Shown here piece by piece: positions 33,497 to 42,270 of a stretch of DNA of 64,000 nucleotides (position 1 is the stretch's first letter; each line of letters opens with the position of its first letter). Under the pieces are notes generated by a model that saw nothing but the letters and a program-made list of their open reading frames with translations, was not told where the DNA came from and did not search any database. The translations under genes and the position numbers were made by a program. Origin of the DNA: Hyphomonadaceae bacterium UBA7672 (GTDB taxonomy: Bacteria; Pseudomonadota; Alphaproteobacteria; Caulobacterales; Hyphomonadaceae); assembly GCA_002483135.1 (NCBI GenBank), contig DLHI01000025.1, forward strand, positions 1-64,000, read 5' to 3'.

Positions 33497-34861
33497 ATGA
33501 ACAATTCAAAGTTGCCCGAGCGCCTTCTTGCCACGCTGGACCGGTACGCATGGCCGCTGGCGGCTTTGATCCTCGTGCTCGGCTCCTACCTGCTCTTCGA
33601 TCGGCTCGTGATCCAGGAAGATTGGTGGCCGAAAGACAATACTGACATGAGCGTCTACCTGAACGCCGCGACGGCGTTCTCGAACGGCGAGAATATGTAC
33701 GATCGCGTGCACTATCCGACGGACCCGTACGGCTATCCGCCGCTGTTCGCCGAGATTATCGCGGCGGTGCGCACAGTGCTCGGCGATGGCCGCCGCTGGA
33801 TTGTGTGGATGGCCCTGGGGGCCGTCGCACTGTTCGTTTCGATCGCAATCCTGATGCGCGGTTTTGGTCGCCGTACCTCGTGGAAATGGGTTGTCCTCAT
33901 ATTCAGCCTGTTCTTCGCCGGACACATCACGCGCTCCGACCTCTACCACATGCAACCGCACTTCCTGCTGCTGCTGCTGATCGTTCTGGGGCTGCGCTTC
34001 TTCTGGATGAGCAAGCCTGTCGCAGGGGCTTTCTCGTGGGCCGCGGTCTTTGTCTGCAAACCCTTCACGGGCGCCCTTGTCTTTTTCCTGGCGCGACGCG
34101 GAGACTGGCGCGCAGTGTTCGCCACGCTGACGGCGGCGGCGGGACTGTTCGTCGGCTCGTTCCTGCCGTTTCTTCCGGACATGCTGGGCGGGGTGAAGGG
34201 CTGGATCAGTGCTTCCGGCTTTCACACCAGCTGGCCGAACGTAGCGAAGAGCGCCAATGAAACCTTCTATGGGCTGTTCAATCGCCTGTTCGGGCCCGAG
34301 AACAAGTTTTCGACGCCCTGGGTCGAGATCCCCGCGATCATCCCCTTCCTCATGATCCCCTTCCTCGTGATCGCCGTTGCCGGCATCTATTTCAGCGTCA
34401 CCGGAAAAAACCAGACTGCGGCCATTCCTGATGAGGAACGCGCCGCGCAGAACATGGTGCAGGCTTCCACGGTGCTCGGCTTCACGATGAGCTGCGGACC
34501 GCTGATGGAGACGCCGCACTGTTTCATGCTGATGCCGGGTCTCATCGGCGTATGGCTGCTCGCCAGCCGCCGCTGGAGCCAGAACGCCGAGACGAAGTGG
34601 CGTTGGGTGGCCGCAGCCGGCGCCTGGTCGTTGACCATGTTCTGGTTGGCGTTCCCGCTCAAGCTGCCGATCGTCAACCTTTACATGCTGGGCCAGATCA
34701 GCGGGCCAATGCTGCTGCTGACGGTCAAAATGGGATTGTGCCTGTTGGCATCATGCGTGCTTACGACGTTTGCAATGGTGGGTGATCGCAACGCGCAACG
34801 CGTCGCCCCCCAAGACAGCCGGGCAGCGGGGGCTGCTGGCGAGAAGGGAGTACCGGCATGA
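33497..34861 (+). CDS. GT87-type polyprenyl-linked glycosyltransferase (DUF2029)
   Basis: 454 residues from the ATG at 33497 with GGTGGGA upstream. It has around ten membrane helices. The conserved luminal Asp motif is in WWPKDNTDMSVYLNAATAF at about 45-63, followed by YGYPPLFAEIIAA and PFTGALVFFLARR, the pattern of DUF2029/GT87 mannosyl- and arabinosyltransferases that use polyprenyl-phosphate sugars. It starts an operon with GT2 (4-base overlap), GtrA and an oxidoreductase. The GT2 could supply the lipid-linked sugar used by this enzyme outside the inner membrane. Confidence 0.85.
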   Translation: MNNSKLPERLLATLDRYAWPLAALILVLGSYLLFDRLVIQEDWWPKDNTDMSVYLNAATAFSNGENMYDRVHYPTDPYGYPPLFAEIIAAVRTVLGDGRRWIVWMALGAVALFVSIAILMRGFGRRTSWKWVVLIFSLFFAGHITRSDLYHMQPHFLLLLLIVLGLRFFWMSKPVAGAFSWAAVFVCKPFTGALVFFLARRGDWRAVFATLTAAAGLFVGSFLPFLPDMLGGVKGWISASGFHTSWPNVAKSANETFYGLFNRLFGPENKFSTPWVEIPAIIPFLMIPFLVIAVAGIYFSVTGKNQTAAIPDEERAAQNMVQASTVLGFTMSCGPLMETPHCFMLMPGLIGVWLLASRRWSQNAETKWRWVAAAGAWSLTMFWLAFPLKLPIVNLYMLGQISGPMLLLTVKMGLCLLASCVLTTFAMVGDRNAQRVAPQDSRAAGAAGEKGVPA

Positions 34862-35904
34862 CCCGGGATGCATTTTCATACTGGCCGTCGCAAGAGGTTC
34901 CTCCCACGCAGCAGGTTCGCCCTGAGCTTTCCGTAATCGTACCCTGCTATAACGAGCAGGAAGTCATTACCCACACGCACGAACGTCTCATGACCGTCCT
35001 GTCTGGAATGGCAATGACGTTCGAGATCATCTACGTGGACGACGGGAGCAAGGACACGACAGCGGCCCTGCTCAAGAACATACAGGATAGTTGCGACAAC
35101 GCCCGTGTCATCCGCCTGTCCCGCAATTTCGGGCATCAGATCGCCGTCACCGCAGGCCTCGACTATGCCGAAGGCGACGCCGTTGTCCTGATTGACGCCG
35201 ATCTCCAGGACCCGCCCGAGGTCATTCCCGGAATGGTCGCCAAATGGCGTGAAGGCTTCGAGGTTGTGTACGGTCAGCGGACATCGCGGGAAGGGGAGTC
35301 CGCCTTCAAGATCTGGAGCGCCCGGCAGTTCTATCGCTTCATCAACCGGCTGTCGGAAGTGCCGCTGCCACTCGACACGGGCGATTTCCGCCTTCTGGAT
35401 CGGCGCGCCGTTCTGGCCCTTCGGTGCATGACCGAACGCCATCGCCTTCTGCGCGCCATGACAACCTGGGTCGGGTTTCGCCAGGTAGCTTTTCCGTATG
35501 AACGTGCAAAGCGCTTCGCGGGAACGTCGAAATATCCGCTCCGCAAGATGATTGGGCTGGCGCTCGATGGCGTCGTCTCTTTCTCCACTGTGCCGCTGCG
35601 CCTGGTTACGATCGCCGGCGTCTTCCTCTTCCTCCTGTCGTGTGTCGCGATCGGCTACGCTGTCCTGATGCGTCTTCTGACGAATGACTGGGAGCCGGGC
35701 TGGACGCTCATGTTCATCTCCTCGCTGATGATCGGCAGCCTTCAGTGCATCTCGCTCGGAATCATCGGCGAGTATGTCGGGCGCATTTACGGTGAAGTGA
35801 AGTCGCGCCCGCTGTTCTTCGTGCTCGAGGTTCTGGGCCCGCCTGCCTTCGTCGCGGAAGAACGCCGGAAGCTGGCCTCTGCCGCCGCGCGGACGGTACG
35901 ATGA
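34858..35904 (+). CDS. Family 2 glycosyltransferase, polyprenyl-phosphate type
   Basis: 348 residues. GT-A fold: LSVIVPCYNEQEVITHTHER, the DDG nucleotide site in IIYVDDGSKDTTAALL, LSRNFGHQIAVTAGLDYAEG and the DxD-like VLIDADLQDPPEV. Two membrane helices (about 250-275 and 285-310) follow, as in ArnC/GtrB enzymes that transfer a sugar to undecaprenyl phosphate at the cytoplasmic face. Overlapping starts and stops with GT87 and GtrA (ATGA each) support a shared pathway: sugar loading, flipping and transfer. Confidence 0.95.
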   Translation: MTRDAFSYWPSQEVPPTQQVRPELSVIVPCYNEQEVITHTHERLMTVLSGMAMTFEIIYVDDGSKDTTAALLKNIQDSCDNARVIRLSRNFGHQIAVTAGLDYAEGDAVVLIDADLQDPPEVIPGMVAKWREGFEVVYGQRTSREGESAFKIWSARQFYRFINRLSEVPLPLDTGDFRLLDRRAVLALRCMTERHRLLRAMTTWVGFRQVAFPYERAKRFAGTSKYPLRKMIGLALDGVVSFSTVPLRLVTIAGVFLFLLSCVAIGYAVLMRLLTNDWEPGWTLMFISSLMIGSLQCISLGIIGEYVGRIYGEVKSRPLFFVLEVLGPPAFVAEERRKLASAAARTVR

Positions 35905-36326
35905 GAGTTCTGGATCGCCTTTCGCCTGGCCTGCGCAAGCTTGTGCTCTACGCTCTCTGTGGCGGAAGCGGTGTTGCGCTCGATTTCCTGGTCTATTCGC
36001 TGCTGGTCATCGGCGGAACGTGGTATCAATTCGCCAATATCATCGGCTACGCACTCGGCACCTGCCTCAGCTTTTTCCTGAACCGCGCCATCACGTTCGG
36101 CGTTCGGGACGCCCCGGTCCGCCGCTTTCTTTCCTTCATCAGCGTGGCGGCGTTCGGGTATCTCGTTTCCACAGGCGTGTTGTGGACCCTGGTCGACGCG
36201 TTCCATCTTGATCCTGTGATCTCGAAGGTCGTGACCTTGTTTGTGGTCCTCGCAATCCAGTTCACGCTGAATTCGCTCATTACATTTCGCAGTGCATCGA
36301 CTGCTTCATCTTCGAAAAGAGCATAG
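35901..36326 (+). CDS. GtrA-family membrane protein
   Basis: 141 residues with four membrane helices. It shows the GtrA pattern: LVLYALCGGSGVALDFLVYS, FANIIGYALGTCLSFFLNRA and ITF near the loop, then VTLFVVLAIQFTLNSLITF. GtrA proteins are thought to flip polyprenyl-phosphate sugars across the inner membrane for surface glycosylation. It overlaps the GT2 stop by 4 bases and lies 2 bases before the next gene. Confidence 0.93.
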   Translation: MRVLDRLSPGLRKLVLYALCGGSGVALDFLVYSLLVIGGTWYQFANIIGYALGTCLSFFLNRAITFGVRDAPVRRFLSFISVAAFGYLVSTGVLWTLVDAFHLDPVISKVVTLFVVLAIQFTLNSLITFRSASTASSSKRA

Positions 36327-36328
36327 CA

Positions 36329-37711
36329 ATGGCCGTCGACAAACCGATCTACGACTGCGTGATCATTGGCGGCGGATTTACCGGTCTGGCCGCTGCAATC
36401 ACCCTGCTTGACGCCGGCAAGTCGGTCGCAGTGATCGAGCGCGATGACATGCTCGGTGGCCTAGCCGGCGGCTTTGATGTCGGCGGCCACGAGCTGGAGA
36501 AATTCTATCACCACTGGTTCACCAGCGACACTCACATCAACAACATCGCATCCCGTATCGGCCGCCGCGATCAGATCGTGACACGCCAGACGCGGACGGG
36601 CATGTACTTTTCCGGCAATTTCTTCCGGCTCTCGACGCCGATGGATCTGCTTCGTTTCACCGCCATCCCCCTTCTTGATCGCATCCGTACCGGCCTCGCC
36701 ACCCTTGCGGTGCGCCGTGTGAAGGACTGGAAGAAGCTCGAAGACATCAGCGCCAGGGACTGGCTCCTCAAGCATTTTGGCAAGACGGCCTACAAGGTCG
36801 TGTGGGAGCCGCTTCTGATCGGAAAGTTCGGAGCAGACGCCGATGACGTGTCGGCGGTCTGGTTCTGGAACAAGCTCGCTCTGCGCGGTAGCAGCCGTGG
36901 CAAGGGCGGGGGAGAAGAGCTGGCCTACTACAGGGGTGGCTTCGCCCAGCTCGCACGCGACATCGGCGACCATGTCAGCAAGGCCGGCGGCAAGGTGATG
37001 CTCGGCGCCGAAGCCCTCGCGATCAGCAATCGTGACGGCATCGTCGAAGTCGAGACGTCCGCGGGCGTGATCAGGGGCCGCACGTCGCTGGTCACCACGC
37101 CTCTACCGCACGCAGCGAAGATTCTGGAGGGCGGCTCCAGCGCGGCCTACGCCCAAAGCCTCAATCGCATCCGCTACCTGGGCAATGTGTGTCTCGTTCT
37201 GGAAATGACCCGCAGTCTTTCCGAACTGTACTGGCTCAACGTCAACGACCCGTCTTTCCCCTATGTCGGGATCATCGAACACACCAATTTCGAACCGCGG
37301 GAATCCTACGGTGGGCGTCACATCGTCTATCTTTCGAAATACCTTCCGGTTTCCGACGCTCTGTATCAGATGACCCCTGAGCAGGTGTTCGAATACTCGC
37401 TCCCCTACATCCAGCGGATGTTCCCCGAATTCGATCGCTCCTGGGTTACCCGTCACCACGTGTGGCGTGCGCCTTACGCGCAGCCGATCGTCGAGAAGCA
37501 CTATTCGCGCCTCATCCCGGACGTGCGGACGCCGATCGACGGCGTATTTCTGTCGACCATGGCGCAGGTCTATCCCGAAGATCGCGGCACCAACTACGCC
37601 GTGCGTGAGGGCGGCAAGATTGCTCAGCTTATCGTCAAGGATCTCGATGGGCGCACGCCCGCTAGCCACAAGTCCGGATCAGCCGCCGAGACCATCAGGA
37701 TGGCCTCGTAG
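36329..37711 (+). CDS. FAD-dependent amine-oxidase-fold oxidoreductase
   Basis: 460 residues. A Rossmann FAD site opens the protein (CVIIGGGFTGLAAAITLLDAG, then a Glu at the end of the second strand, AVIERDDMLGG). The body matches the NAD(P)/FAD-dependent oxidoreductases of the protoporphyrinogen oxidase/UDP-galactopyranose mutase-like group (LEKFYHHWFTSDTHIN, VWEPLLIGKFGADADDVSAV, QVYPEDRGTNYAVREGGKIA). Genes of this type often sit with GT2 and GtrA genes, suggesting modification of a lipid-linked sugar or polyprenyl carrier. The exact reaction is not known. It is fourth in the operon. Confidence 0.85.
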   Translation: MAVDKPIYDCVIIGGGFTGLAAAITLLDAGKSVAVIERDDMLGGLAGGFDVGGHELEKFYHHWFTSDTHINNIASRIGRRDQIVTRQTRTGMYFSGNFFRLSTPMDLLRFTAIPLLDRIRTGLATLAVRRVKDWKKLEDISARDWLLKHFGKTAYKVVWEPLLIGKFGADADDVSAVWFWNKLALRGSSRGKGGGEELAYYRGGFAQLARDIGDHVSKAGGKVMLGAEALAISNRDGIVEVETSAGVIRGRTSLVTTPLPHAAKILEGGSSAAYAQSLNRIRYLGNVCLVLEMTRSLSELYWLNVNDPSFPYVGIIEHTNFEPRESYGGRHIVYLSKYLPVSDALYQMTPEQVFEYSLPYIQRMFPEFDRSWVTRHHVWRAPYAQPIVEKHYSRLIPDVRTPIDGVFLSTMAQVYPEDRGTNYAVREGGKIAQLIVKDLDGRTPASHKSGSAAETIRMAS

Positions 37712-37872
37712 CGCAGCAAAGTGAGATCCTGCGCGGAGCTGTGCTTGTGAGCGCGCCGCAGCGGCTGCGGCTCGCTGATCGTCGCGTCTGGTCCGAAGGC
37801 GATGGTTGGGCGCTCAACCCGCACGGGTTGGTATGAGTCGTGCTTCGTGCTGCCGAGAAGAGGGTTTGGGTC

Positions 37873-38976
37873 ATGTCAAAAACTCCCAGTGGACAGTTTG
37901 CAACGCTTGACGGCATGCGCGGCGTCGGCGCCGTGCTGGTTGTCATGGCCCATGGCGCCATATTCTTCGGCGGCGTCAAACTGACTGGCGGCGGCCCCGC
38001 CTTGGTCGATGCCTTCTTCGTGCTCAGCGGTTTCGTTATTGCCTATTCATATGAGCCGCGCTTTGCGGCTGGCATGAACATTCGCACTTTCATGGTGCAG
38101 CGCCTCATTCGCCTGATGCCGCTTGCGATGCTGGCGACCCTTCTGGGTTACATAACGCTGGCGACGTGCGTAACCATCTTCAACGACGACATCAGTCACG
38201 GAGCGATGATTGCTCGCCTGGTCCCGGAGATGTTCCTGATCCCGGCCGTGAGCCTCGGCGCCAATGACGATCTGTTCAAGTTCAACGTGCCACTTTGGTC
38301 GCTCCTGTTCGAGCTGATGGTCAATGTGATCTACGTCCTGATTGTCCCGCTGCTCACGCGCCGCGTCCTCATCGCCACGGTCGTCTTCTCGGCCCTGATC
38401 CTGGCGCTCCTCACGATCGCGCACGGAACCACCGACGCCGGTTCAGAGCTCGCCAACGCGCCGATTGGCATGGCGAGGGCGGCCTTCGGCTTCTTCGCCG
38501 GCGTTCTGATCTTCCGCCTGGCCGGCTCGCCGACGGGCCCCACAAAGCGAACCTCCTGGTTGGGGTTGATCCCGATGATTGCCCTCATCCCCATGGCGTT
38601 GATGCCTGCGGAGGGGGAAATGAAAGCGTTTATCCAGCTGTGCGCGGTGATCGCGATCGGGCCTGTCATCGTGATGGCCGGCCAGAGGATCGAGCCGCCG
38701 CGCTTCCTCCATCCGTTCATGCGATGGGTGGGCGAGATGTCCTTCGCAGTCTATGTCTTCCACTGGCCGCTGCTGATGGTTCTGCGATATTATGAGGAGG
38801 CAAATCCCGGCGCGCTGACCAGCCTTGGCCCGATCGTCGGCGTGGTCTTCCTGGGAGTCGTTGTGTTCGTCTCGTGGGTGCTCTCCACCTTTGTGGATGC
38901 CCCGATTCGAAAATGGCTGTCACAGCTAGTGCGCCGGCACCGGGCGGCTTCCGCGCCGCGACCGGTGGAATCCTGA
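37873..38976 (+). CDS. Acyltransferase family 3 membrane protein
   Basis: 367 residues, about ten membrane helices. Family marks: FATLDGMRGVGAVLVVMAHG (with the key His), LVDAFFVLSGFVIAYSYEPR, WSLLFELMVNVIYV and YVFHWPLLMVLRYYE. Such enzymes transfer acetyl or other acyl groups to exopolysaccharide or O-antigen sugars at the membrane. The start at 37873 (MSKTPSGQF) is chosen because the upstream in-frame ATG at 37840 adds a non-family segment. It lies 160 bases after the oxidoreductase and may be a separate unit. It fits the same surface-glycan theme. Confidence 0.9.
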   Translation: MSKTPSGQFATLDGMRGVGAVLVVMAHGAIFFGGVKLTGGGPALVDAFFVLSGFVIAYSYEPRFAAGMNIRTFMVQRLIRLMPLAMLATLLGYITLATCVTIFNDDISHGAMIARLVPEMFLIPAVSLGANDDLFKFNVPLWSLLFELMVNVIYVLIVPLLTRRVLIATVVFSALILALLTIAHGTTDAGSELANAPIGMARAAFGFFAGVLIFRLAGSPTGPTKRTSWLGLIPMIALIPMALMPAEGEMKAFIQLCAVIAIGPVIVMAGQRIEPPRFLHPFMRWVGEMSFAVYVFHWPLLMVLRYYEEANPGALTSLGPIVGVVFLGVVVFVSWVLSTFVDAPIRKWLSQLVRRHRAASAPRPVES

Positions 38977-39251
38977 ACTTAAGCGACGCGAGCTTCACCT
39001 TAGCCCAAGCCATGAAGACGCCGGTCGGCGTGGGCGATCGCCCACGATCAGCCGGGAGACGCCAGGCCCATCGCAAGCGACAAGGGGCGAGCCGACCTGG
39101 AGCGGCTGTCGCTCGAACGCCTGGAAGCCCGCCCACAGTCCCGCATGATGCCTGGCCGCCGCGCGCCCGGGCCCCGCAGAGGCCTGATTCCAAGCTATTT
39201 CACGCGTTCGCTTGCGTTTAAGATTTCGAATGCTATACCCCCGCGTCCCGC

Positions 39252-39341
39252 GGAGAGGTGCCAGAGTGGTCGATCGGGACGGTCTCGAAAACCGTTGTAC
39301 CTTCACGGGTACCGTGAGTTCGAATCTCACCCTCTCCGCCA
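39252..39341 (+). tRNA. tRNA-Ser (anticodon CGA)
   Basis: A 90-base cloverleaf with an encoded CCA end. Acceptor GGAGAGG (39252-39258) pairs with CCTCTCC (39331-39337). The discriminator is G, followed by CCA. The anticodon loop is CTCGAAA with CGA, a long variable arm is present, and the T-loop is GTTCGAATC. It reads UCG codons. The decayed IS6 copy begins about 140 bases downstream. Confidence 0.97.
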
Positions 39342-39375
39342 CTATCCGCCATAGCGCCGGTGCTGTCAGGCCGAT

Positions 39376-39425
39376 GCTACCTAGTCTCTGGTGAGGGCCG
39401 CGGTTATTGGCCTTTCGGGGGCCCT
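39376..39425. repeat. 50-base dispersed repeat, copy 1
   Basis: It aligns without gaps to 48836-48885 at about 40 of 50 positions. Both contain GCTACC, GTCTCTGG and GGGGGCCCT. It precedes the IS6 remnant and may be its old flank or end. Confidence 0.5.
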
Positions 39426-39479
39426 AGTGACGCAAATTTCCCACAACCGGCGCCGCTTCCCCTCCGGCTGTCATTCAGC

Positions 39480-40060
39480 ACGCAGTCTGGCTCTGCTTTC
39501 GCTTCACGCCCAGTTTCCGCGATGTTGAAGAGATGCTCGCGCATCGTGGTGTTGAAGTGATCTATGAAACGGTCCGCGCCTAGACAGTGAATTCGGTCCG
39601 AAGCTCGCAGCCAATCTTCGCCGTCGTGAACTACCGCCATGGCCGCGTCGGCGCCTCGACGAGATGGTCTCAACGATCACCGGAGGGCGCGTATAGATCA
39701 GGCGCGCGGTCGACGACGAAGGCGAAGTGGTGGACATGATCGTGCAGAAGTGACGCGATGTTGGCGCGGCTCTTCGATTGATGCACGGCTGTTGAAGAAC
39801 CAACACGTCGAGCCGGAGGTTATCACAGCCGATGGTTTGCGCTCGCCAGACTTGGCCTCCGCGATCGACATCGACCAGAGCGACCGCGTGGCAATAATCG
39901 CGCGGAGAACTTGCACCAGAGCATCCGAGGGCGTGAAAGCAAGATGCAGGGTTTCAAGAGCAGGCCGTCTGCGCAGCGCTTCCTCGAGACGCACGCAGCC
40001 GTCTACAACACCTTCAATATTCAGCGCCTCCTGCCGAGCTGGCTTGCGAAGCTGGTCCTG
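39480..40060 (+). pseudogene. Frameshifted IS6-family transposase remnant, copy 1
   Basis: Recognisable IS6 DDE transposase pieces lie in shifting frames along the + strand. They are FRDVEEMLAHRGVEVIYETV near 39515, then a stop, GEVVDMIVQ near 39730, KNQHVEPEVITADGLRS near 39795, and finally NNRAENLHQSIRGRESKMQG with SAQRFLETHAAVYNTFNIQR near 39900-40030. Multiple stops and frameshifts make it non-functional. Clear terminal repeats are not visible. It is in the same orientation as the shorter remnant at 61.64 kb. Confidence 0.88.
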
Positions 40061-40267
40061 CGTGCAAGGTCGGAGCAGGGCAGTTGCCTGACTGCCAGGA
40101 GCGAGCCTAAATCCCCGCAGAACATACGCTAGTTTACCTGACAATGCTGTCAGCGCTGCCTACTTGCCATGTGGTGTTCCACTATGTCGTCTCTCGACCG
40201 CGAGCGGCGTTCGCCTGGTGGACGTCGGTGGCGAGCGTAGGTCTGCGCGAAAGCCCTGCCAACCCGA

Positions 40268-40318
40268 CTTAATGTGCGCTTAATGCCGCGCAGCTTCGCG
40301 CTCACTCGCTCCTTAATG
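40268..40318. promoter_or_regulatory. Candidate KdpE binding region: CTTAATG repeats in 11-bp phase
   Basis: CTTAATG occurs at 40268, 40279 and 40312. The first two starts are 11 bases apart and the third is 33 bases (3 x 11) further. OmpR-family regulators such as KdpE bind direct repeats spaced by one helical turn, so this is a good candidate operator for the kdp operon that begins just downstream. Confidence 0.55.
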
Positions 40319-40362
40319 TCGCTTCAGCCAGCTTTATTCCCGCATTGAAGCGGAGTCTCGCC

Positions 40363-40446
40363 ATGGCGGCAGTTGTCGCGGTCACCTTCATTCTTGTCGC
40401 GTTTGCAGCGCTGGGCGCGGTCGTCGCCGGCGTGAGTCGGTTGTAG
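40363..40446 (+). CDS. 27-residue membrane peptide before kdpF
   Basis: The short frame MAAVVAVTFILVAFAALGAV, ending AGVSRL, is a single hydrophobic helix. GGAG lies about 9 bases upstream, and it ends 12 bases before kdpF. It resembles KdpF in size and character but is distinct from it. It may be an extra small subunit of the Kdp complex, a leader peptide, or a duplicate of KdpF. Comparison with other kdp operons would be needed to choose. Many gene finders would miss it. Confidence 0.6.
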   Translation: MAAVVAVTFILVAFAALGAVVAGVSRL

Positions 40447-40458
40447 GGAGCAAGCGCC

Positions 40459-40548
40459 ATGTCACTGGACCTCTCTCTCGGCGCGGCTTTGGCCGCATGC
40501 CTGCTGGTCTTCTTCCTGATCGCGCTTCTGCGCCCGGAAAAGTTCTGA
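40459..40548 (+). CDS. kdpF: KdpF, small subunit of the Kdp potassium pump
   Basis: 29 residues: one hydrophobic helix (ALAACLLVFFLIALLRPEKF) with the typical RPEKF ending. KdpF stabilises the KdpFABC complex in the membrane. GGAG precedes the ATG, and it lies 10 bases before kdpA. It was too short for routine ORF calling. Confidence 0.9.
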   Translation: MSLDLSLGAALAACLLVFFLIALLRPEKF

Positions 40549-40558
40549 GGAGCACGCG

Positions 40559-42259
40559 ATGAAAATCGAAGGCTGGATCCTGATCCTTGTGTTTGTCGGA
40601 CTTGTCGCCCTTATCGCGCGTCCGATGGGGCTGTATCTCACAGCCGTATTCGACGGGCGGCGCACATGGCTGTCGCCGGTGCTCGCGCCGCTTGAGCGAG
40701 GTTTCTATCGTCTCAGCGGGGTGAAACACGACAGTGATCAGGACTGGAAGGGCTACGCTGCCTCTCTCGTCATGTTCAGTCTGGTGGCGACGCTGGCGCT
40801 GTTCGCACTCATGCAGTTGCAGCATCTCCTGCCTCTGAATCCGCAGGGCTTCGGTCCCGTTGCGCCGAACGTGGCGATGAACACGGCTGTCAGCTTTGTC
40901 ACCAACACCAACTGGCAGGCGTACAGTGGCGAAAGCACGATGAGCCATCTGACACAGATGGCCGGCCTCACCGTGCAGAACTTCCTGTCGGCGGCGGCAG
41001 GCATCGCTGTGGCCGTCGCGTTCGCGCGCGGGTTTGCTCGGCGAGGCGCCGGTCAGATCGGCAATTTCTGGGTCGATATGACCAGGGCGACGCTGTACGT
41101 CCTGCTGCCTATCTCGATCCTGTTCGCGATCTACCTGATGGCCTCGGGCGTGCCGCAGACGCTTGCCGGCTCGCTGCAGGCGACCACGCTGGAGGGCTTG
41201 CCGCAGGACATCGCCGTCGGCCCGGTCGCTTCGCAGGAAGCGATCAAGATGCTGGGAACCAATGGCGGCGGATTCTTCAACGCAAACTCCGCGCACCCAT
41301 TCGAGAACCCTGACCCGTGGACCAACCTTGTCCAGATGCTCTCGATCTTCTCGATCGGCGCCGGCCTCGTCATCATGTTCGGCCGCATGGTTGGCGACGA
41401 GCGCCAGGGCTGGGCGATCCTTGCGGCGATGGGCCTCCTCTTCCTGATCGGGACGGGCATTGCCTATTGGTCCGAGACGCAGATTACCCCGGCGATGGTT
41501 GCCGCAGGCGTCGACCCCTCTCTTGGCAATATGGAAGGCAAGGAAATCCGCTTCGGGCTTTCAGCGTCGGCGCTGTTCGCAGCTGTTACGACGGCTGCAT
41601 CCTGCGGCGCGGTCAACGCGATGCACGACAGCTTCACGGCTATCGGCGGCATGGTACCGCTGCTGAACATTCTTGCGGGCGAAGTCATCGTCGGCGGCGT
41701 TGGCGCTGGCTTCTACGGCATCCTGCTGTTCGCGATCCTAGCGATCTTTATCGCCGGGCTGATGGTTGGCCGCACGCCGGCCTATCTCGGCAAGAAGATC
41801 GAGGCACGCGAAGTCAAGCTCGCCGTACTGGCCATCCTGGCGTCGCCTCTCGCGATCCTTATCGGTACGGCCATTGCGGCGTCCACTGATGTTGGAAGGG
41901 CAGGCATCCTCAATCCCGGACCGCACGGCTTCTCCGAGATCCTGTATTCGTTCGCCTCCGCGGCGGGCAACAACGGCTCGGCGTTCGGCGGTCTCACCGC
42001 CAACACGGACTTCTACACTTACGCCCACGCGATCGCGATGCTGGCTGGCCGCTTCCTGGTCATCATTCCCGCGCTCGCCATCGCCGGCAGCCTTGCCGCC
42101 AAGCCGACAGCGCCAGCCTCCGTGGGCACGTTCCCGACGAATGGTCCGCTGTTTATTGGTCTGCTGGCCTTCGTGATCGTCGTTGTCGGCGCGCTCACCT
42201 TCCTGCCCGCCCTGGCTGTTGGCCCCGTCGCCGAGGCGACCGCCAACACGCTCAACTGA
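40559..42259 (+). CDS. kdpA: KdpA, potassium-binding channel subunit
   Basis: 566 residues, about 10 membrane helices. It contains the four selectivity-filter-like loops of the SKT superfamily, including NTAVSFVTNTNWQAYSGE, GTNGGGFFNANSAHPFENP, TAASCGAVNAMHDSFTAIGG and FASAAGNNGSAFGGLTANT. It binds K+ from the periplasm and passes it towards KdpB. It is third in the operon and intact. Confidence 0.98.
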   Translation: MKIEGWILILVFVGLVALIARPMGLYLTAVFDGRRTWLSPVLAPLERGFYRLSGVKHDSDQDWKGYAASLVMFSLVATLALFALMQLQHLLPLNPQGFGPVAPNVAMNTAVSFVTNTNWQAYSGESTMSHLTQMAGLTVQNFLSAAAGIAVAVAFARGFARRGAGQIGNFWVDMTRATLYVLLPISILFAIYLMASGVPQTLAGSLQATTLEGLPQDIAVGPVASQEAIKMLGTNGGGFFNANSAHPFENPDPWTNLVQMLSIFSIGAGLVIMFGRMVGDERQGWAILAAMGLLFLIGTGIAYWSETQITPAMVAAGVDPSLGNMEGKEIRFGLSASALFAAVTTAASCGAVNAMHDSFTAIGGMVPLLNILAGEVIVGGVGAGFYGILLFAILAIFIAGLMVGRTPAYLGKKIEAREVKLAVLAILASPLAILIGTAIAASTDVGRAGILNPGPHGFSEILYSFASAAGNNGSAFGGLTANTDFYTYAHAIAMLAGRFLVIIPALAIAGSLAAKPTAPASVGTFPTNGPLFIGLLAFVIVVVGALTFLPALAVGPVAEATANTLN

Positions 42260-42270
42260 GGTTCGCTCCC

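Larger units (their letters stand above)
39342..40362. other. 1-kb region with IS6 remnant and kdp control region
   Basis: No intact gene. It contains a 50-base repeat also found at 48836 (39376-39425), the ruined IS6 transposase (39480-40060) and the phased CTTAATG repeats before kdp. Confidence 0.7.

Noticed and set aside
37755..37771. GCCGCAGC-G-GCTGCGGC palindrome after the FAD oxidoreductase as a terminator
   Set aside because: The loop would be one base and no T-run follows. It is likely a chance palindrome in GC-rich DNA.
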